DNA of 64,000 bases. It comes from Prosthecobacter sp. GTDB lineage: Bacteria; Verrucomicrobiota; Verrucomicrobiia; Verrucomicrobiales; Verrucomicrobiaceae. Position 1 is the stretch's first letter, and each line of letters opens with the position of its first letter. Under the pieces are notes generated by a model. That model ran no database searches, was not told the DNA's origin, and saw only the letters and a program-made list of their open reading frames with translations. The DNA lies in the NCBI GenBank assembly GCA_021733925.1, contig JAIPJY010000002.1, positions 62,001-126,000 on the forward strand. The letters are read 5' to 3'. Positions 1 through 15,000 of this stretch are shown here, in pieces. A program made the position numbers and the translations under genes.

Positions 1-1
1 C

Positions 2-3000
2 ATCAGCGGTACGACCATCACACTTTCAGGAAATGCCAGCCAGGACATCAGCTCCAGCACGGTTGTCGACTATGAGGGTGTGATATCGTTCGTCACTCGC
101 GACAGCGTTTCGGGCTACCTGCGCCCCCTCGCGGATAACGAAATGAGCACGACCCTCGCGAACCTCTCGCAGAACAACTTCTCCCTCAACTACAACGCCA
201 CCATCAGCTCCGACCGCTCGAACGTCAGCAGCCTGCGGCTGACCAGCGGCGGCGGGATCGGGATCGCCTCCACCGCCGGTTACACGGTGGACGCCTTTGG
301 CATCAATTCCCGCTGGGGTGGCAATCTGGCCCAAGGCGGCGTGCTCACGGAGTTCGTACGGACCGGCGGCATCATTGCCATGGAAGGCAACACCGGCATC
401 ACCACCCCGGCCCTCGGTTCCTACACTGGCTGGATGAACTTCTTTGTGATTGGCGACACCACCAACCTCAACGTCACCGGCATTCTGTGGAATATCTCGG
501 GCGGCATTGTCAAGGCAGGCTCCGGCACTCTCACGCTCAGCACCCGCGGCTACAACTACGGCACCACCATTGTGAACGAAGGCACGCTCATCCTCAGCGG
601 CGCGGACAACTCCGTCGGCTTAGTGAGGCCTGACCTCACCACCGGCACCATTACGGCCGCCTTCACCAATCTCTACGTCAACGGCGGCACGCTGGATCTC
701 AATGGCGGCAGCGCCATGGTGGGCAATCTTGGCTCCGCCAACTCCCTCCCAAGCAGCGGCATCATCACCAACAGCGCCAGCAACGAAGTCATGCTGACGA
801 CGACCACCGGATACCTCACCTTCGGCGGCAGCCTCACCGGCAATCTGGGCCTCACCAAGACGGGCAACAGCGTCCTGAACCTGAGCAACGCCAACACCTA
901 CTCCGGGGCCACCATCGTGCGGGGCAACACTCTCAGCCTGCAGGACAGCGGCACGCTCTCCGGCACCTCCTCCGTGTCGTTGAAATACGCCGCGCTGCAA
1001 TGGGACAACCGCGGCCTCAACCCGCTGGATGCCTCGGATCCGGTGCGCATTGCCGCCAATGTCCCGCTCAGCCTTCTGGGCAGCACCTTCACCATTCAAG
1101 GCGGCGGCTCTACAGACACCACCGTGGCGTTTGACAACGTCAGTATCTTGGGCGGCGGCAGCATCATCAATGTGTTCCCCGCCGTGAACGCCGGCAGCGC
1201 GGTGCAGCTCACCATCGGCAACTTGATCCGCAGCGATGCTGACCATGGTGTGATCAACTTTGTCTCCAACTTGGGCATGGGCGGCACCGGCAACAACAAC
1301 AACGCCAGCGTGCTCATCTCCACGATCAACGGTGTGGGCTTTTCGCAGTCCCAGCTCACCAGCAAGCTGATTGGCGGCTGGGCCGTGGTCAATGGCAACA
1401 GCTTTGCCACCTATCTGGACGGCGCCGGCGTCGGCGAACTCGGCTCCACCGTCGGGGGGAATATTTTCGCCGGTGGCAATGCGTTCCCAACCTATGACGG
1501 CTTTGACATCAGCGCCTCCACCACCCAGGCCACCTACAACATCAACGACAGCTCCAACCGCACTTTGACGCTCTCCAAGACTGTCAACTCCCTGAGAAGC
1601 GGCGGCGGCACCATCACGCTGGGCAACGGCACCACCGCCGTCACGCTCACCCTCGGGGTCGGTCTGCTCACCAATACCGGCGGCATGGCCATCGTTTCCG
1701 GCAATTCGGGCTCGGCGCTGACCTCCAGCGGGTCTGACCTCTTTGTCTTTACCAATCAGGGCACCACTTCGCTGAACACCAAAATCACCGGAAACATCGG
1801 TCTGGTGAAGAGTGGTGGCGGCACTCTCTGGCTCGGCCCAGGCGCCGGTGTCTCCAACAACTACACGGGCACCACCTACGTCAACCAGGGCACTCTCGTC
1901 CTCAATGGCTCGGCGAGCACCCTCGTCATTCCGGGGGATCTGGTCATCAACAACTCCACGGTGACGATGGCCAACGGCAACAAGTTCAATGCCACCACCG
2001 GCCAGATCGCCGCCGCCAGCAATGTGACGCTCAACGGCGGTTCCACGCTGAACCTCTTCAATTACGGGACGGCCACCACCACCACGCTGAACAGCCTGAC
2101 TTTCAGCAACGACGGCGGCGTCGCGCATCCTGCCGTGAGATTCAACGCCCCCGGCGCACTCCACACTCTGGTTCTCTCTGCGACCAACGCCATCACCGTG
2201 GTCAATGACAACACAGCCACCACCCCCCTGATCGCCGCCGCCACCAACAGCGCCGCCAACTCGCTGCTGAAATTCACCGCCTCCGCTCCCGTCATTGACG
2301 TCTCCGGTCTCTCCCCCGTCGGTCTGGTCATCACCACCGCCATGACCACCAATGGTGGTGCCATCAACAAGGTGGGCGACGGCTCCCTGGCCCTGTTCGG
2401 CAACAGCACCTACTCCGGCGGCTTCAACCTCAAGGACGGCACGCTCATTTTTGGCATCAACACCACCGGTGCCCCTGGGGCGCTGACTGGCGGCGCGATC
2501 GGCACAGGCGTGCTGACCATCGGTGGCGGACCTGTCGGCAGCAGCCCGAGCATCCAGGCCAGCAACCGCCTCGCCCCCCCGATGACCACGGCCAATCTCA
2601 GTGCCACTGTCACTGTCAACTCGGGTTCAACTCCGAGCAGCCTGGGGCTCACCCTCGGCCAGGCCGTGGTCGGCAGCGGCATTCAGGCGGGCACCTTCAT
2701 CACCGGCATCGGCGCTACGACCTTTACAATGTCGAACGTGGCGTACAGCAACAACGCCGCCAACTATCTGCGCCTGACCACCGTCGTTGGCAACGCCATC
2801 ACCCTGGCGGGTGATTTCACCTTTAGCGGCGACAGCCCCAGCTGGGCTGCGGCTTATGACCTGACCTTGACCGGCGGAGTGAATCTGGGCAATGCCACGC
2901 GCACCATCACAGTGTCGAGTCCGTTTGGCACCGGCTACATCAGCGGCAAGGTCACCAGTGGCGCGGGCAGCGTCGGTCTGGTCAAAGACGGGGCCGGCGT

Positions 3001-6000
3001 TCTGGTGCTCACCAACAGCGGCAACGACTGGACCGGAGCCACCACCATCAACGGCGGTGTCCTGGTTCTTGGCACCTACGCCGCCGGCACCGACAATCTG
3101 GTCATCCCAGACAATTCCGCTGTCACCATCGCCACAGGTGCCATGCTCGACATGGCGGGTCGCAGCGAAACCGTGGGCTCCCTCGCCGGCGGCGGCGTCG
3201 TCATCAACTCGCATCATTTCCTGAGCGGTATCACGAATCTCATTTCGACCCTGACCGTGGGCGGAGACAACACGGACACGGAATTCTCCGGCGTTCTGAC
3301 GTCGGTCACGACGAGCTTGTTCGCCCTCACCAAGGAAGGCACGGGAACGCTCACGCTCAGCGGCAGCTTCAGCAACTACGCAGGCATCACCACCATCAAT
3401 GGCGGCACAATCAGTGTGAAGTCCCTGGGCAACGGCGGTGGCGTCAGCGGCATCGGCGCCGCCAGCAACGTGGCGAGCAATCTTGTGATCAACGGCGGCA
3501 TCCTCAAATACACCGGCGTGGCGACCTCAACGGACCGTTCCTTCACCATCGGTGCCGGCGGGGCCACGATTGATGCCTCCGGCATCGGCGCGCTGGCAGT
3601 TGTGTCAGGAACAGTGCCAGCGCTGGCCTATGGCACCACCGGCCAGGCACGCAGCCTGGTCCTCACCGGCACCGCGAATTCCACCCTCGTCAACTCCTTC
3701 GGCAAAATCATCGCCAACAACGGCAGCGGGCTGACCACGGTGACAAAAACCGGCACGAACACCTGGGCGCTGACCGCCGCCAACTCCTACACGGGGGCCA
3801 CGGCCGTCAATGCAGGCGCTCTGTCACTGACGGGAGGTTCCCTCGCCAACACCGCCATCAACGTGGCGAACGGTGCCACCTTCTCGGTTCTGACCTCGGG
3901 AGCCTATTCCGCCGGTTCGACGGCCACTGCCGCCGCCGGTGCCAGCCTGAACCTCAATGCCGGTTCAACCTTCAGCATGGCCAACAACAACCCGGCCGGC
4001 ACCTTCAACCTGCTGCAGGGCTCCTCCTTCGTCGGCTCCGGGCTGACCATTGGCTCCACCAACGTGAACGACCCCAAGGTGCGCATGATTTTTGACATCG
4101 GCAGCGGTGCCAACAGCACGGACACCATTGCCGTCTCCCGTGGCGTCACCCTGAACCAAAGCGGTGCCTCCATCTCCATTCTGCCGCAGGCGGGCATTAC
4201 CAGCCTGACCGTCGGCTCGCATGACCTCATCACCTTCCTCTCGGGAGGCCTGTCCATACCCAACGGGAGTTTTGCCACGAACCTCACCCTGCTCAACAAC
4301 GCCATCATCCTCGGGGCGAACGGTTACAACCTCAGCCTGGCGCAGCTTGCCGGCAGCATTGTGCTCAATGTCACTGCGGCCTCCTTCCAGGATGCCTACT
4401 GGAAAGGCTCCTCCAATTCCTCCTGGGACACCTCGGCCAACTGGTTCACCACAGCCGCTGGCACCACTCAGCTCGTCGGCATCCCCGGTGCGTTCACCAA
4501 TGTGTTCTTTAACACCGACTCGGGTGCAGGCAATTTCACCACTTCGCTGCTGACGGACCGCTCCATCGCCAGCCTTACCTTCCGCACCGGCGCCACGGGC
4601 AGCATCACCATCTCCAACAACACCCTGACCATCATCGGCGCGGGCATCACGACCCAGGCCAGCACTGGTGCGCACACCATCAACAGCAACGTGCGCATGC
4701 TCTCGAATCAGACCTGGGCGATCAATTCGGCCAACGCGCTGACCGTCAATGGCGTGGTGAGCGACGATCTCTTCGGCTTCCGCCTCACCAAGTCCGGCAC
4801 CGGCACCCTGCTGCTCAACAACGCCAGCAACTCCTACTCCGGGTCCACCACCATCACCGGCGGCGTGCTGGCCGTGACATCCATGGCCGACGGCGGTTCT
4901 GCCAGCGGCATCGGTAGTTCCGGTGATGAAGCCACCAATCTGGTGCTCAACGGCGGAACCCTGCGTTACACCAACGCCGCTGGTACGGCGTCCAGCACTT
5001 CCCGGCTCTTCTCCGTCGGTCTCGGCTCTGTAGGAAACAAGATCGAAGCCTCCGGCACCTTTGTTGACAGCACCCACACGGGGACCTTGAGCTTCACCGG
5101 AGTCGAGGCCATGGGCTTCGTCGGTGGGGCAGGGGCGCGCACGCTGACGCTTGGCGGCACCAACACCGGGCTCAACACCATGGTCATGGCCCTCGGGGAC
5201 TCCGCCTCGGGAGGCTCGGGCAGGACTGCTTTGACCAAGACCGACAGCGGCACATGGGTGCTCGCTCCCAATAACGCCGTGGTGGGCCTCGCGGGTGTCA
5301 TCACCGGTGCGGCGCCGACCATTGTCACCCAGACCAGCACTGCAGGGCTCATCATCAATCAGCTGGTCAGCGGCGATGGCATTGCTCCCGGGACTTTTGT
5401 CTCCGCCATCCTGAGCGCAAACAGCTTCCAGCTCAGCCAGGCGGCCGTCGTTCCGACCTCCGACATCCTCACCATCAACGGCGCGGACACCTCCGGCCTC
5501 GTCGTCAACGTCACCAAGACGGATGCGGACGGCACCGTCAACGCGGGCGGCGCCTACACCGTCACCAGCATCCTTCCTTCCGACACCATGACCGTGAACT
5601 GGAACGGCGAAACCCTCACCGTCTCCGTGCCAGACACCTCCGGCCTGGTGGTTGGCTCCACGGTGGACCGGGAAGGCACCGCTGATCCCAACGGCATCTA
5701 CACCATCTCCAGCATCGACTCTGACAACGGCAGCATCGTCATCAGCACTCCTCCTGCCAACGTCGTGCTCACTGGCGTGAGCACCGCAGGCCTGAGCGTC
5801 GGCACCCGCGTGGATGCCCAGGGCAATCCAGATGTCAACGGTCTCTACACCGTCGCCAGCATCCAGGCGCCAAACAGTTTCGTGATCACCGCCCCGGTGA
5901 CCGAGCAGACCTTTGTGTTCAATGCCGCACCGGGCAACGGCTACACCGGCATCACCACCATCAGCGGTGGTGTTTTGATCACGGATGACATCAAGAAGGG

Positions 6001-9000
6001 CGGCATCGCCAGCGGCATCGGCGCATCCACCAATGCGGCGGCCAATCTGGTCATCAACGGCGGCACTCTGCGCTATACCGGAAGCGGCACCACCACGGAT
6101 CGCCTGTTCACCATCGGTGGAACGAATGGCGCTACATTGGACGCATCAGGCACTGGCGCGCTGGTTTTCTCCAACGGCTTTCCGCTGGTCTTCACCGGCA
6201 GCGGCAACCGCACTTTGACTCTCACTGGCAGCAGTGATGCCGCCATCATCAATATTCTGGCTTCTGCCATTTCCAATGGCGGCAGCCCTCCCACGAACGT
6301 GACGGCGCTTACTAAAACGGGTTCCAACACCTGGCAGTTGGGGAATTCCAACAGCTACACCGGTGTGACGACAGTCGCTGGTGGTGTGCTGCAGGTGGGC
6401 GTTCTGGCCAATGGCAATGCAAACAGCAGTATTGGAGCCTCCAGCAACGCGGTTGCCAATCTGGTCATCAATGGCGGCACGCTGCGCTACACCGGCAACA
6501 CAGTCTCGACTAACCGGCTTTTCAGCATCGGCTCCGCAGGCGGGGGGATTGAGGCCTCAGGCACCGGGGTATTGACCATGAACGGCAGCGGCAGCATCGG
6601 GTTTGTCGGCGCGGGTGCCAGAACCCTCACGCTTGGCGGTGTCAACACGGGTGCGAACAGTCTCTCTGTCGTGATTAGGGACAACGCCGGGGATGCGACC
6701 AGTCTGGTCAAGTCCGGATCTGGCAACTGGGTGCTTGCCGCCGTCAATACCTACACGGGCACCACCACGGTGAATGGCGGCAATTTGCAGGTCGGGAACA
6801 CGGCTACACAGAGCACCGGTTTTGGAGCCACCACGGTCAACAACGGCGGCACCCTGTCCGGCTCCGGTATCATCAAAGGCACCCAGGGAACCCTGGCCAA
6901 TAATTTCCTCGACGGCACCAATCACGTTTTCAACAGCGGCTCCACCCTGATGCCGGGGACCAACTTTGGCAACAACGTCGGTTCCCTGACCTTCAACGGC
7001 AACCTGACTCTGCAGACAGGCTCCACCGCCAACCTCCAGATTGCCAATGCGACCTTGAACGGCGGTTCCGGCCTGACCAGTTCACTGCTCACAGGCACCT
7101 ATGACACCCTGGGCGGATATCGTGACCTGAACTTTGCCTCGTGGGATGCGGCATCCATCATTGCTGGCCGGACGGATTTCCTTTCGGTCAACGGCATGCT
7201 GACCTTGAACCACGTCACACTGGTGGTTTCGGACCTCAACAACTACCTCACGCTGGCCACCACAGCAGGCAAGGCGCAGAGCGGTGACATCTTCAATCTT
7301 GGCAACTGGGCTGGCCTGGATGTGCTCTCCAGCTTCAACGTCGGCGACAATTACCGCTCAGGCGGAACCGGCGGTGGTGATCTTTACCTGCCCACACTCG
7401 GCGGCGGACTGGTCTATGACGTGAGCCTTTTCAGCGCTTACGGCATCATCCTGACCATCACCCGGCCCGGGACCATCCCCGTCCTGATGAACAACTTCAA
7501 TCTTGACCGCAGCACCTCATGGAACGCCGTGGCCGCCTGGCTGCCTGCCTCCGTGCCAAACTCAATCGGCGGCATCGTCAATCTGACGACCAATATCGGC
7601 ACGGCGGTCAATATGAACGCCACGATTACCCTCGATGGCAGCAAAACCGTCGGCGTCTTGGTCATAGGTGACCAAAACAACACCAACCACTTCGAAATCG
7701 CCCAGGGCAGCGGCGGCAGCCTGATCTTCAACAATGGTGACTACGGCAAGGCCCTCCTGAGCAAGGTGCAGACCAACAGCACCACCGTCGGCGTGGACGT
7801 GATCTCCGCTCCGGTTCAGCTGGCCAGCAACCTCCGCGTTAATTCCAACGCGGGTGGTTCAGCGTCCCGCATCGACATCAGCGGCTCCATTTCACAGACC
7901 GCAGGTTCGACTTTTGGCCTCGACCTCATGGGACCGGGGCGCCTCACTTTGAGCGGTCAAACCGCCAACACCTACACCGGCCTGACCACCGTGTTCAGCC
8001 GCGGGTACGGTGATGCCACCAACCCCCAGCTGGTGCTCGCCAAGACCACCACCAGCATGAGCACCTCGACGCTCAGCAGCGTCCAGGTCTCCACCGCCAC
8101 GACCACCGTCAACAGCGCCACGGTCAATCTCACCGGCGGAGCCAACACCAATAATTTCTACATCGGCATGGTGATCACGGGCAATCCGAACATCCCGAAC
8201 GGTGCCACGGTCACGCAGATCAATTCAGCCACCCAGTTTGTGATCTCGACGAACGCCACCGCCACGAACTCGACGGGCGTCGCCACGACCTTTGATGTAC
8301 GCCATCTCGTCAACGTGACCAGCACCACCGGCTTCTATGCCGGCATGGTGATCAATGGTAGCTCCGGCATTCCCAACGGCACTGTCGTGCAGTCCGTGAA
8401 AAACGGCACTCAGCTCGTCCTGTCCAATGCAGCCATAACCACCGGCACCACCACCACTACCTACGGCACCTACGTGGCCAATGGCACGATCCTCGGAGAC
8501 CTGAAGATTGGCAATGTGAGCATGGGCGGCTTGGGAAGCACCGTCGTTCAGCTTGGCGCTAACGAGCAGATCGCCGACACCGCGCTCATCAGATTCGACG
8601 CTGGTTTTGGTGGCGACTCACCCAGCAACAATGGCAACAACGCCTACTGGAAGCTGATGGGCTTCAATGAAACCGTCCGTGGACTTTCTGATTTCACCGC
8701 GGCCGGTGTCATTGAAAACCTGGAAGGTGAAAATCAGTCCGCCAACAGCACCCTGACCCTGAACACCAGCGGGGTGAACTACTACAACGGCTACATGCGT
8801 GACCGTGCCAACAACACCGGCACCGGTGTGCTCAATCTCGTCATCGCCGGCACCGGCACGCAGGTCCTCGCTCTGGGCAACATCAGCTATTCCGGCAGCA
8901 CCACCATCAACTCGGGCGCCACGCTGGTTCTCGAAAGCACCACCAGCTTCGGCAATGGCATCGGCGGGGCCTCAGCCGCTGCCATCGGCGCTCAGACGAT

Positions 9001-12000
9001 CACCAACAACGGCACGCTCGGCATGCGCATCACGAATGGGGGCACATGGTCTTTCGCCCGTGCGATCTCCGGATCAGGTGCGCTGGTGCGCGATGGCGGC
9101 ACCGGCACTTTGAACTTCAATACCGTGGGTTCGACCTTCGGCGCTGGCATCAAAGTTCTGGAAGGCGGCGCCACCAATTTCACCTCCACATCCACCGTCA
9201 CCGGAGGAGGCTTCTACATTTCCGGCACTCAGAATTTGACGACCGTGAACTGGAATGGCGCGATCAATGTTCAGTCCGGCGGACTTAACATTGTCGGCAA
9301 TGGCAACAACGTCACCTCCGGTGCGATTTTGTCCGTCCTGTCCGGCAGCACGGTGACAGGTGCTATCAGTCTGCTTGGCGGTGACATGCGGATGGAAGGT
9401 TCGGGTTCCTTGACCGGCGTGACCAGCATCCTGATCTCCGGTAGCGGCGCTCTCGCAGATGGCACCACCTTCCAGGGCTTGAGAATTAGAAACACAAGCG
9501 CAACCGCCGTCAATCGCATCAACGACTCCGCCGCCATTGTCATGAATGGCGGGCAGCTCACCCTGCAGGGCGTTGGCTCAGGCTCGGAAAACTTCTCTGA
9601 AACCCTGGGGACGTTGTCCTTCACCGGCGGTTCCAACCGCATTGTTTCTGAAAAGGCCAGCGCAGCTTCCAACCTGCTGACCTTCGCCAGCCTGGGCACA
9701 CGCGCTGCAGGATCCACCGCCATCTTCAATTCGACTCGCAGCAATGCGGACACCGGCGGTGTCATCGCGCTGACCACTGCACCCTCGCTCACGAACGGAA
9801 ACGGAATCCTTGGGGGCTGGGCGGTTCGCTCCACCATCACCTCCGGCGTGCAGGCGTATGAATGGGCCACCGTGACTGCGCAGACGGTCAACGGCAACTC
9901 GGTCAATGCCATCACGGGTCTCACCTCCTACACCGCAGCGAACACCGCCAACTCCATCAATGGTTGGTCCTCCACGCAAAATGTGAAGGTCTCCGTCTCC
10001 CAGATCCCCACCTCGTTTGGCAGCCGCACCATCAATTCGCTCAATATCCAGAGCCCCTCCGGCCTCACCATCAACATCAATCCGATCTCATCGACGACGC
10101 TGAGCACCCTCATCATCAACAGCGGCGGCATTCTTTCCTCCAGGACCACTCACACCATCACCGGTGGCAGGCTCACCGCAGGCACTTATACCGGATCGCT
10201 CAATCCATACGAGCTGATCTTCCAGCTGCCGACCAACCAGCTCAATGTCCTCAGCGCCATCGTTAACAACGGTGCCAATGTGGTTTCCGTGGTGAAATCT
10301 GGTGTCGGAACCCTCGTGCTGAATCCGACCGTGACCGCAAGCGTGACGTTGAATCCCAACATCACCACCGTCACGCTCAACGCGAACAACTTTAACACGG
10401 ATATTGCGATCGGATCCACGGTGACCGGGGCTGGTATTCTTGCCGGCACGACCGTGGTTGGTCTCGCCAGCAACAATCAGGTCATCCTGTCGCAGAAGCC
10501 CAATGCCGCAATCAGCACCACGCTGACCTTTGGCGTGCTCAACACCTACACAGGCAAGACCTACATCAATGACGGCGTGCTGCAGATCACCCGTGAAAGT
10601 GACCTTGGGGCCAACCCTTTGACCTTGCAGGCTGACCAGTTGACGATCAACGGGGGTGTGCTGCGTGCCAGCACCAACCTGGTTTTCAATGATACCAATC
10701 GTGGCATCACCATTGGCACCGCAGATGCTTACTTCCGTGTGGCCACCAACAGCACTCTGTCCATCGGTGCCGCCAACAGCATCGTTGGCAACCTCGGCAG
10801 CCTGGTTTTTGCCCCCGACGCCAGCAGCCTCGGCGTGTTGCTGATCGCCGGTAACAACAATCTTTCGGGTGGCTTGCAAACCACCGGCACGCTGACTGCT
10901 GACACCGGCATGCTGGCCTCAACGTTCATCTCCGGTGGAACCACGGTCACGGTGGCGACGACCGCCGGACTCGAAGTAGGCGCCACGGTCACCGGCAATG
11001 GCATCGACGACGGCACGGTCATCACGAGCATCATTGACGGCACCACCTTTGAGATCTCCAAATTCGCCGTCGCTGATGGGACCAATCAAAACCTCGCCTA
11101 CAGCGGTTTCAATGCCGTCAAATTGACAGGTGACAACACCATCGGCTTCATTCGCATGATTGGTTCCACGATCGCGCTGCTTGGAAACAACACGCTGACG
11201 AGCGACATCCTGGTGACTTCCGGCCTGCTGCGTCTCGGTGGCAGCAACCAGTTCAACGGCACTCTCACCAACAACGGTGGCGAAGTTCGTCTTGAAAGCG
11301 ACAACGGTCTGGTCAGCAGCACCGGGGGCTACACCGTCTATACCGATGGCACGTTCAACCTGAACGGCTTCTCCACCACGGTCGCCAAAGTCACGGGCAG
11401 TGGCACGGTCACCAACAATGGCGCCACACCTTCCACCCTCACGGTCAATGCAACCGACAACTTCACCTACAGCGGTAACATCAGCGATGGGGCGATCAGC
11501 TACGGTGTCCTGTCACTGACCAAAAATGGAAACGGCATCCTGACTCTGGGCAGTAACAATTCCTATTCGGGTCCTACGGTCATCAACGGCGGGGGGATCC
11601 GCGTGTCAGAGCTTGGTTTCGGCGGGCAAAACAGCGGCATCGGCAACTCTTCCTATGATGCCGCTAATCTGGTCCTGAATGGCGGTTCCCTGCGGTTCTT
11701 CAACAATGCCGCCACCTACACTGACCGCTCCTTCACACTCGGTGTGGGCGACACCGCCGGCGCCATCATCGCCGATGGTACTCTCATTGGCGCGACCCTG
11801 ACCTTTGGCTTCAATGATCAATCCCCGGCCGTGGCCTTCATCGGCTCGGGTTCCCGCACCCTGACCTTGGGTGGAGCCAATCGTGGTGAAAACAATTTCA
11901 GCCTGGAACTTGGGGACGGCGCTGGCGGGGCCACTTCGCTCAACAAGATCGGCAACGGCACCTGGGTGCTTGGCTCCAAAAGCACCTACACCGGCGAGAC

Positions 12001-15000
12001 CATGGTCAATGCAGGCATTCTGGCAGCCACTATTGACGGAGCTTTCGGTGCCTCCGGTGGCGCGGGCGTGATCATTGCTGGCGGCACCAACGGCAGCAAC
12101 CTCATCGGCAATCAGAACGCCACCCTCGACTTGCGCAATGTGAACTACGCCACGGTTCAATCCATGTATCTCTCTGGAGGCACCTTGGCGACCACCGTGG
12201 GAACCAGCGCATGGGCGGGCTCGGTTTTTGTCAATTCCAACTCCACCATCCTGGTCCAGCAGGGATCGACCCTCAACCTTCAGGGGACCTTGGGCGGCAA
12301 CGGCCAGATCAATCAGATCGGCGGTGGCATGCTGATCCTCAGCGGCCAGGCGGATCCCACCACCCGCAACAGCCTCTCCTCTTTCAATGTGACCCACCAC
12401 TACGTGTGGGCCGGCACTCTGAGGCTTGATTACACCACCAACAATTCCAGCAAGCTCTCGGACATTGGCGCACTGGTTCTCGGCGGCAGCCGTTTCGGAG
12501 GCACGCTGGAGCTGCTGGGTGGCTCTCATGTGGAGAGCGTCTCCTTTGTCGTGCTGTCTGCCGGGGACAATCGAATCTCCCGCCTGAGCGGCAGTTCCAT
12601 CCTGCGCATGAATGGCATCAGCCGCGGGGTGGGCGCGACGGTCAATTTCAGCGCCAATGACATTGCCAGCACCGACACCAACAACACGGTGGGGATTGTG
12701 GGTTCCTGGGCCACGGTCGGATTGTCCGACTGGGCCACCAAGAGCTCCTTCAACGAATCGCTGGTCGATACCAAAACCACCACAGCTGGCGATCTCATGA
12801 TCCGGGCCTACACCGCCTACACGAACAATGCGGTGAACAACGACTGGACCATCTCCACCTCCACTGGAAACATGGATTTCATCGCCAGCACGACGCAGAC
12901 CGACCGCGTGGCCAACACCCTGCGTTTCTACAGTCCTGTGAGTGGCGGCGGAGTGAGCACAGTCACGCTCGACGGGAACAACACCCTGCAAGGCGGCGCC
13001 ATTCTGGTCTCCCCAAACATGGGCAGCAGCACGGCCCTGATCGATGGCATCGGCACGCTTTCCACCGGCAGAGTGGGCACCACGGTCAATGACCTGTTGA
13101 TCATTCAGAACAACACCACCGCTCCCTTGGAAATCTCCGCTGCGATCATCGACAACTCGGCAGGCCGGGCGGACCGTTCCGCGACGATTGCGAGCGGCAG
13201 CACCCTCGTGCGCAACATCAACTCCGCAGACCTTGCCGTGGGCATGCTCGTGACAGGTTCTGGCATCGCAGCAGGCACCACCATCACCTCCCTCTCCACG
13301 GTGGCCACGGTCAGCGTGACCAGCACTTCAGGCAACAACGTGAACGTATCCAGCGTGCCATCCAATCTTTTCGTCGGAGCCACCCTGCTTGGCCAAACGG
13401 TGACCGCCATCAATGGTAATACCATCACTCTCAGTGGGGCGCCGAATGAATCCATTTCCAGCGCCTCCACGCGGGAGTTCCTGACCAACACCATCACCCT
13501 GAGTTCGACTCCAACGGCTTCCGTGACGGAAACTTTGCAGTTCAGCCAGGACCGTTCCGGCACCACCACCACTGGCAGCACGTCCGTCACCGGACTCAAT
13601 GGCACCAACGGTACCAACGGTCTCTATGTGGGAATGAAGGTTTCCGGAGCTGGCATCGTGGACGGCACCATCATCACGGCGATCGCCGCCAATTCCACCA
13701 TCACCCTCAGCAACGCCGCCGTTGCGGGCGCTGGCACCGGCACCCTCACCTTCTCTCAGGTGACCGGTCTGGACAAGACCGGCCTGGGCAATCTGATTCT
13801 CTCCGGCATGAATCTCTACACGGGTGTCACCACCCTGAATGCAGGCGTCACCACCATCCAGTCTCTTGGCATCGAAGGCTATAACAATGGCACGCAGATG
13901 ATCACCAACCTCACCTCGCTGGGCCGCTCGGCTACGCTCGCCGACACCTCAGGTTTGACGATTGGAACCATCGTCAGCGGGAGTGCGATTTCCACGGGTA
14001 CCACCGTCACCATCACCGCCATCAACAGTCCAACGACCGTGACCTTGTCCAATGGCGCGCTCATCAGCACCACCGGTACCCTCCTGAATTATGACAACAG
14101 CACCTTCACTGCGAAAAGTGGTTCGATTTCAGCCACCACCACGCTCAACAGCGCCACGGTGACCGTGGCCAGTGGCACGGCGGGGCTTACCGTCGGCCAG
14201 ACCGTGACGGGCACCGGCATTCCCACCAATGGTGGAACCGTGGTCATTCTTTCCATTGTCAATGGCACCCAGATCACTCTTGGGGTGCTTGATGGCGGTG
14301 GTAATGCCGCGTCCCTCGCGACGGCTTCGGGCACCACCAACCTCATCTTTGGCAGCAACAGTCTCTACACCGGCACGATTGCCACCGACACTCAAAGCGG
14401 CGCGCGCGTGACCGTGGGCAGCACGCTTGGCCTGACCGTCGGGCAGACCATTGCCGGCAACGGCATCCCGGCAGGATCCACCATCGTGCGCATCTTGGAT
14501 CAAAACACGATCGAGATTTCCAACCCCGTGACCACCACCGGTCAGAACAACCTCAGCTTTGGAGCCAGCACCAGCATCGGCGCCACGTTGCTCGCCACCA
14601 CGACGAACGGCGATTCCATGGTCACCGTGGCAAGCACCGCCAATTTGAGTGTGGGTGAACTCGTCTCGGGACCTGGCATCCCATTGGGCGCCACGATTAC
14701 CAAAATCGTCGACGGCACCACGATTTACATCTCCGTGGCTGCCATCTCCACCGGCTCCAACACCCTCGTGTTTGCAGGCACTGCTTCCAGCCTCGGCGCC
14801 TCCCGCAATGCCCTGGCCAATCTGGTGTTCAACGGCGGCACGCTTCAATTCAACGGCTCCAGCGCCAGCTCGGACCGCGGCTTCACCATCAATCAGACCG
14901 CCATCTGGGATGTCGGCAATGCCTACACCGTGCTGACCATGGGCGGCAATTACTCCACGCCAGGCAATCAGGACGCCTACGGCATTGTCAAAACCGGTTC

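Noticed and set aside
620..2164. 514-codon open frame on the minus strand inside the giant gene (and similar ones at 3965-5077 and 11606-12991)
   Set aside because: They are shadows of a GC-rich, Gly/Thr/Asn-repeat coding frame; their proteins are Gly/Ala/Asp/His-rich without family motifs.
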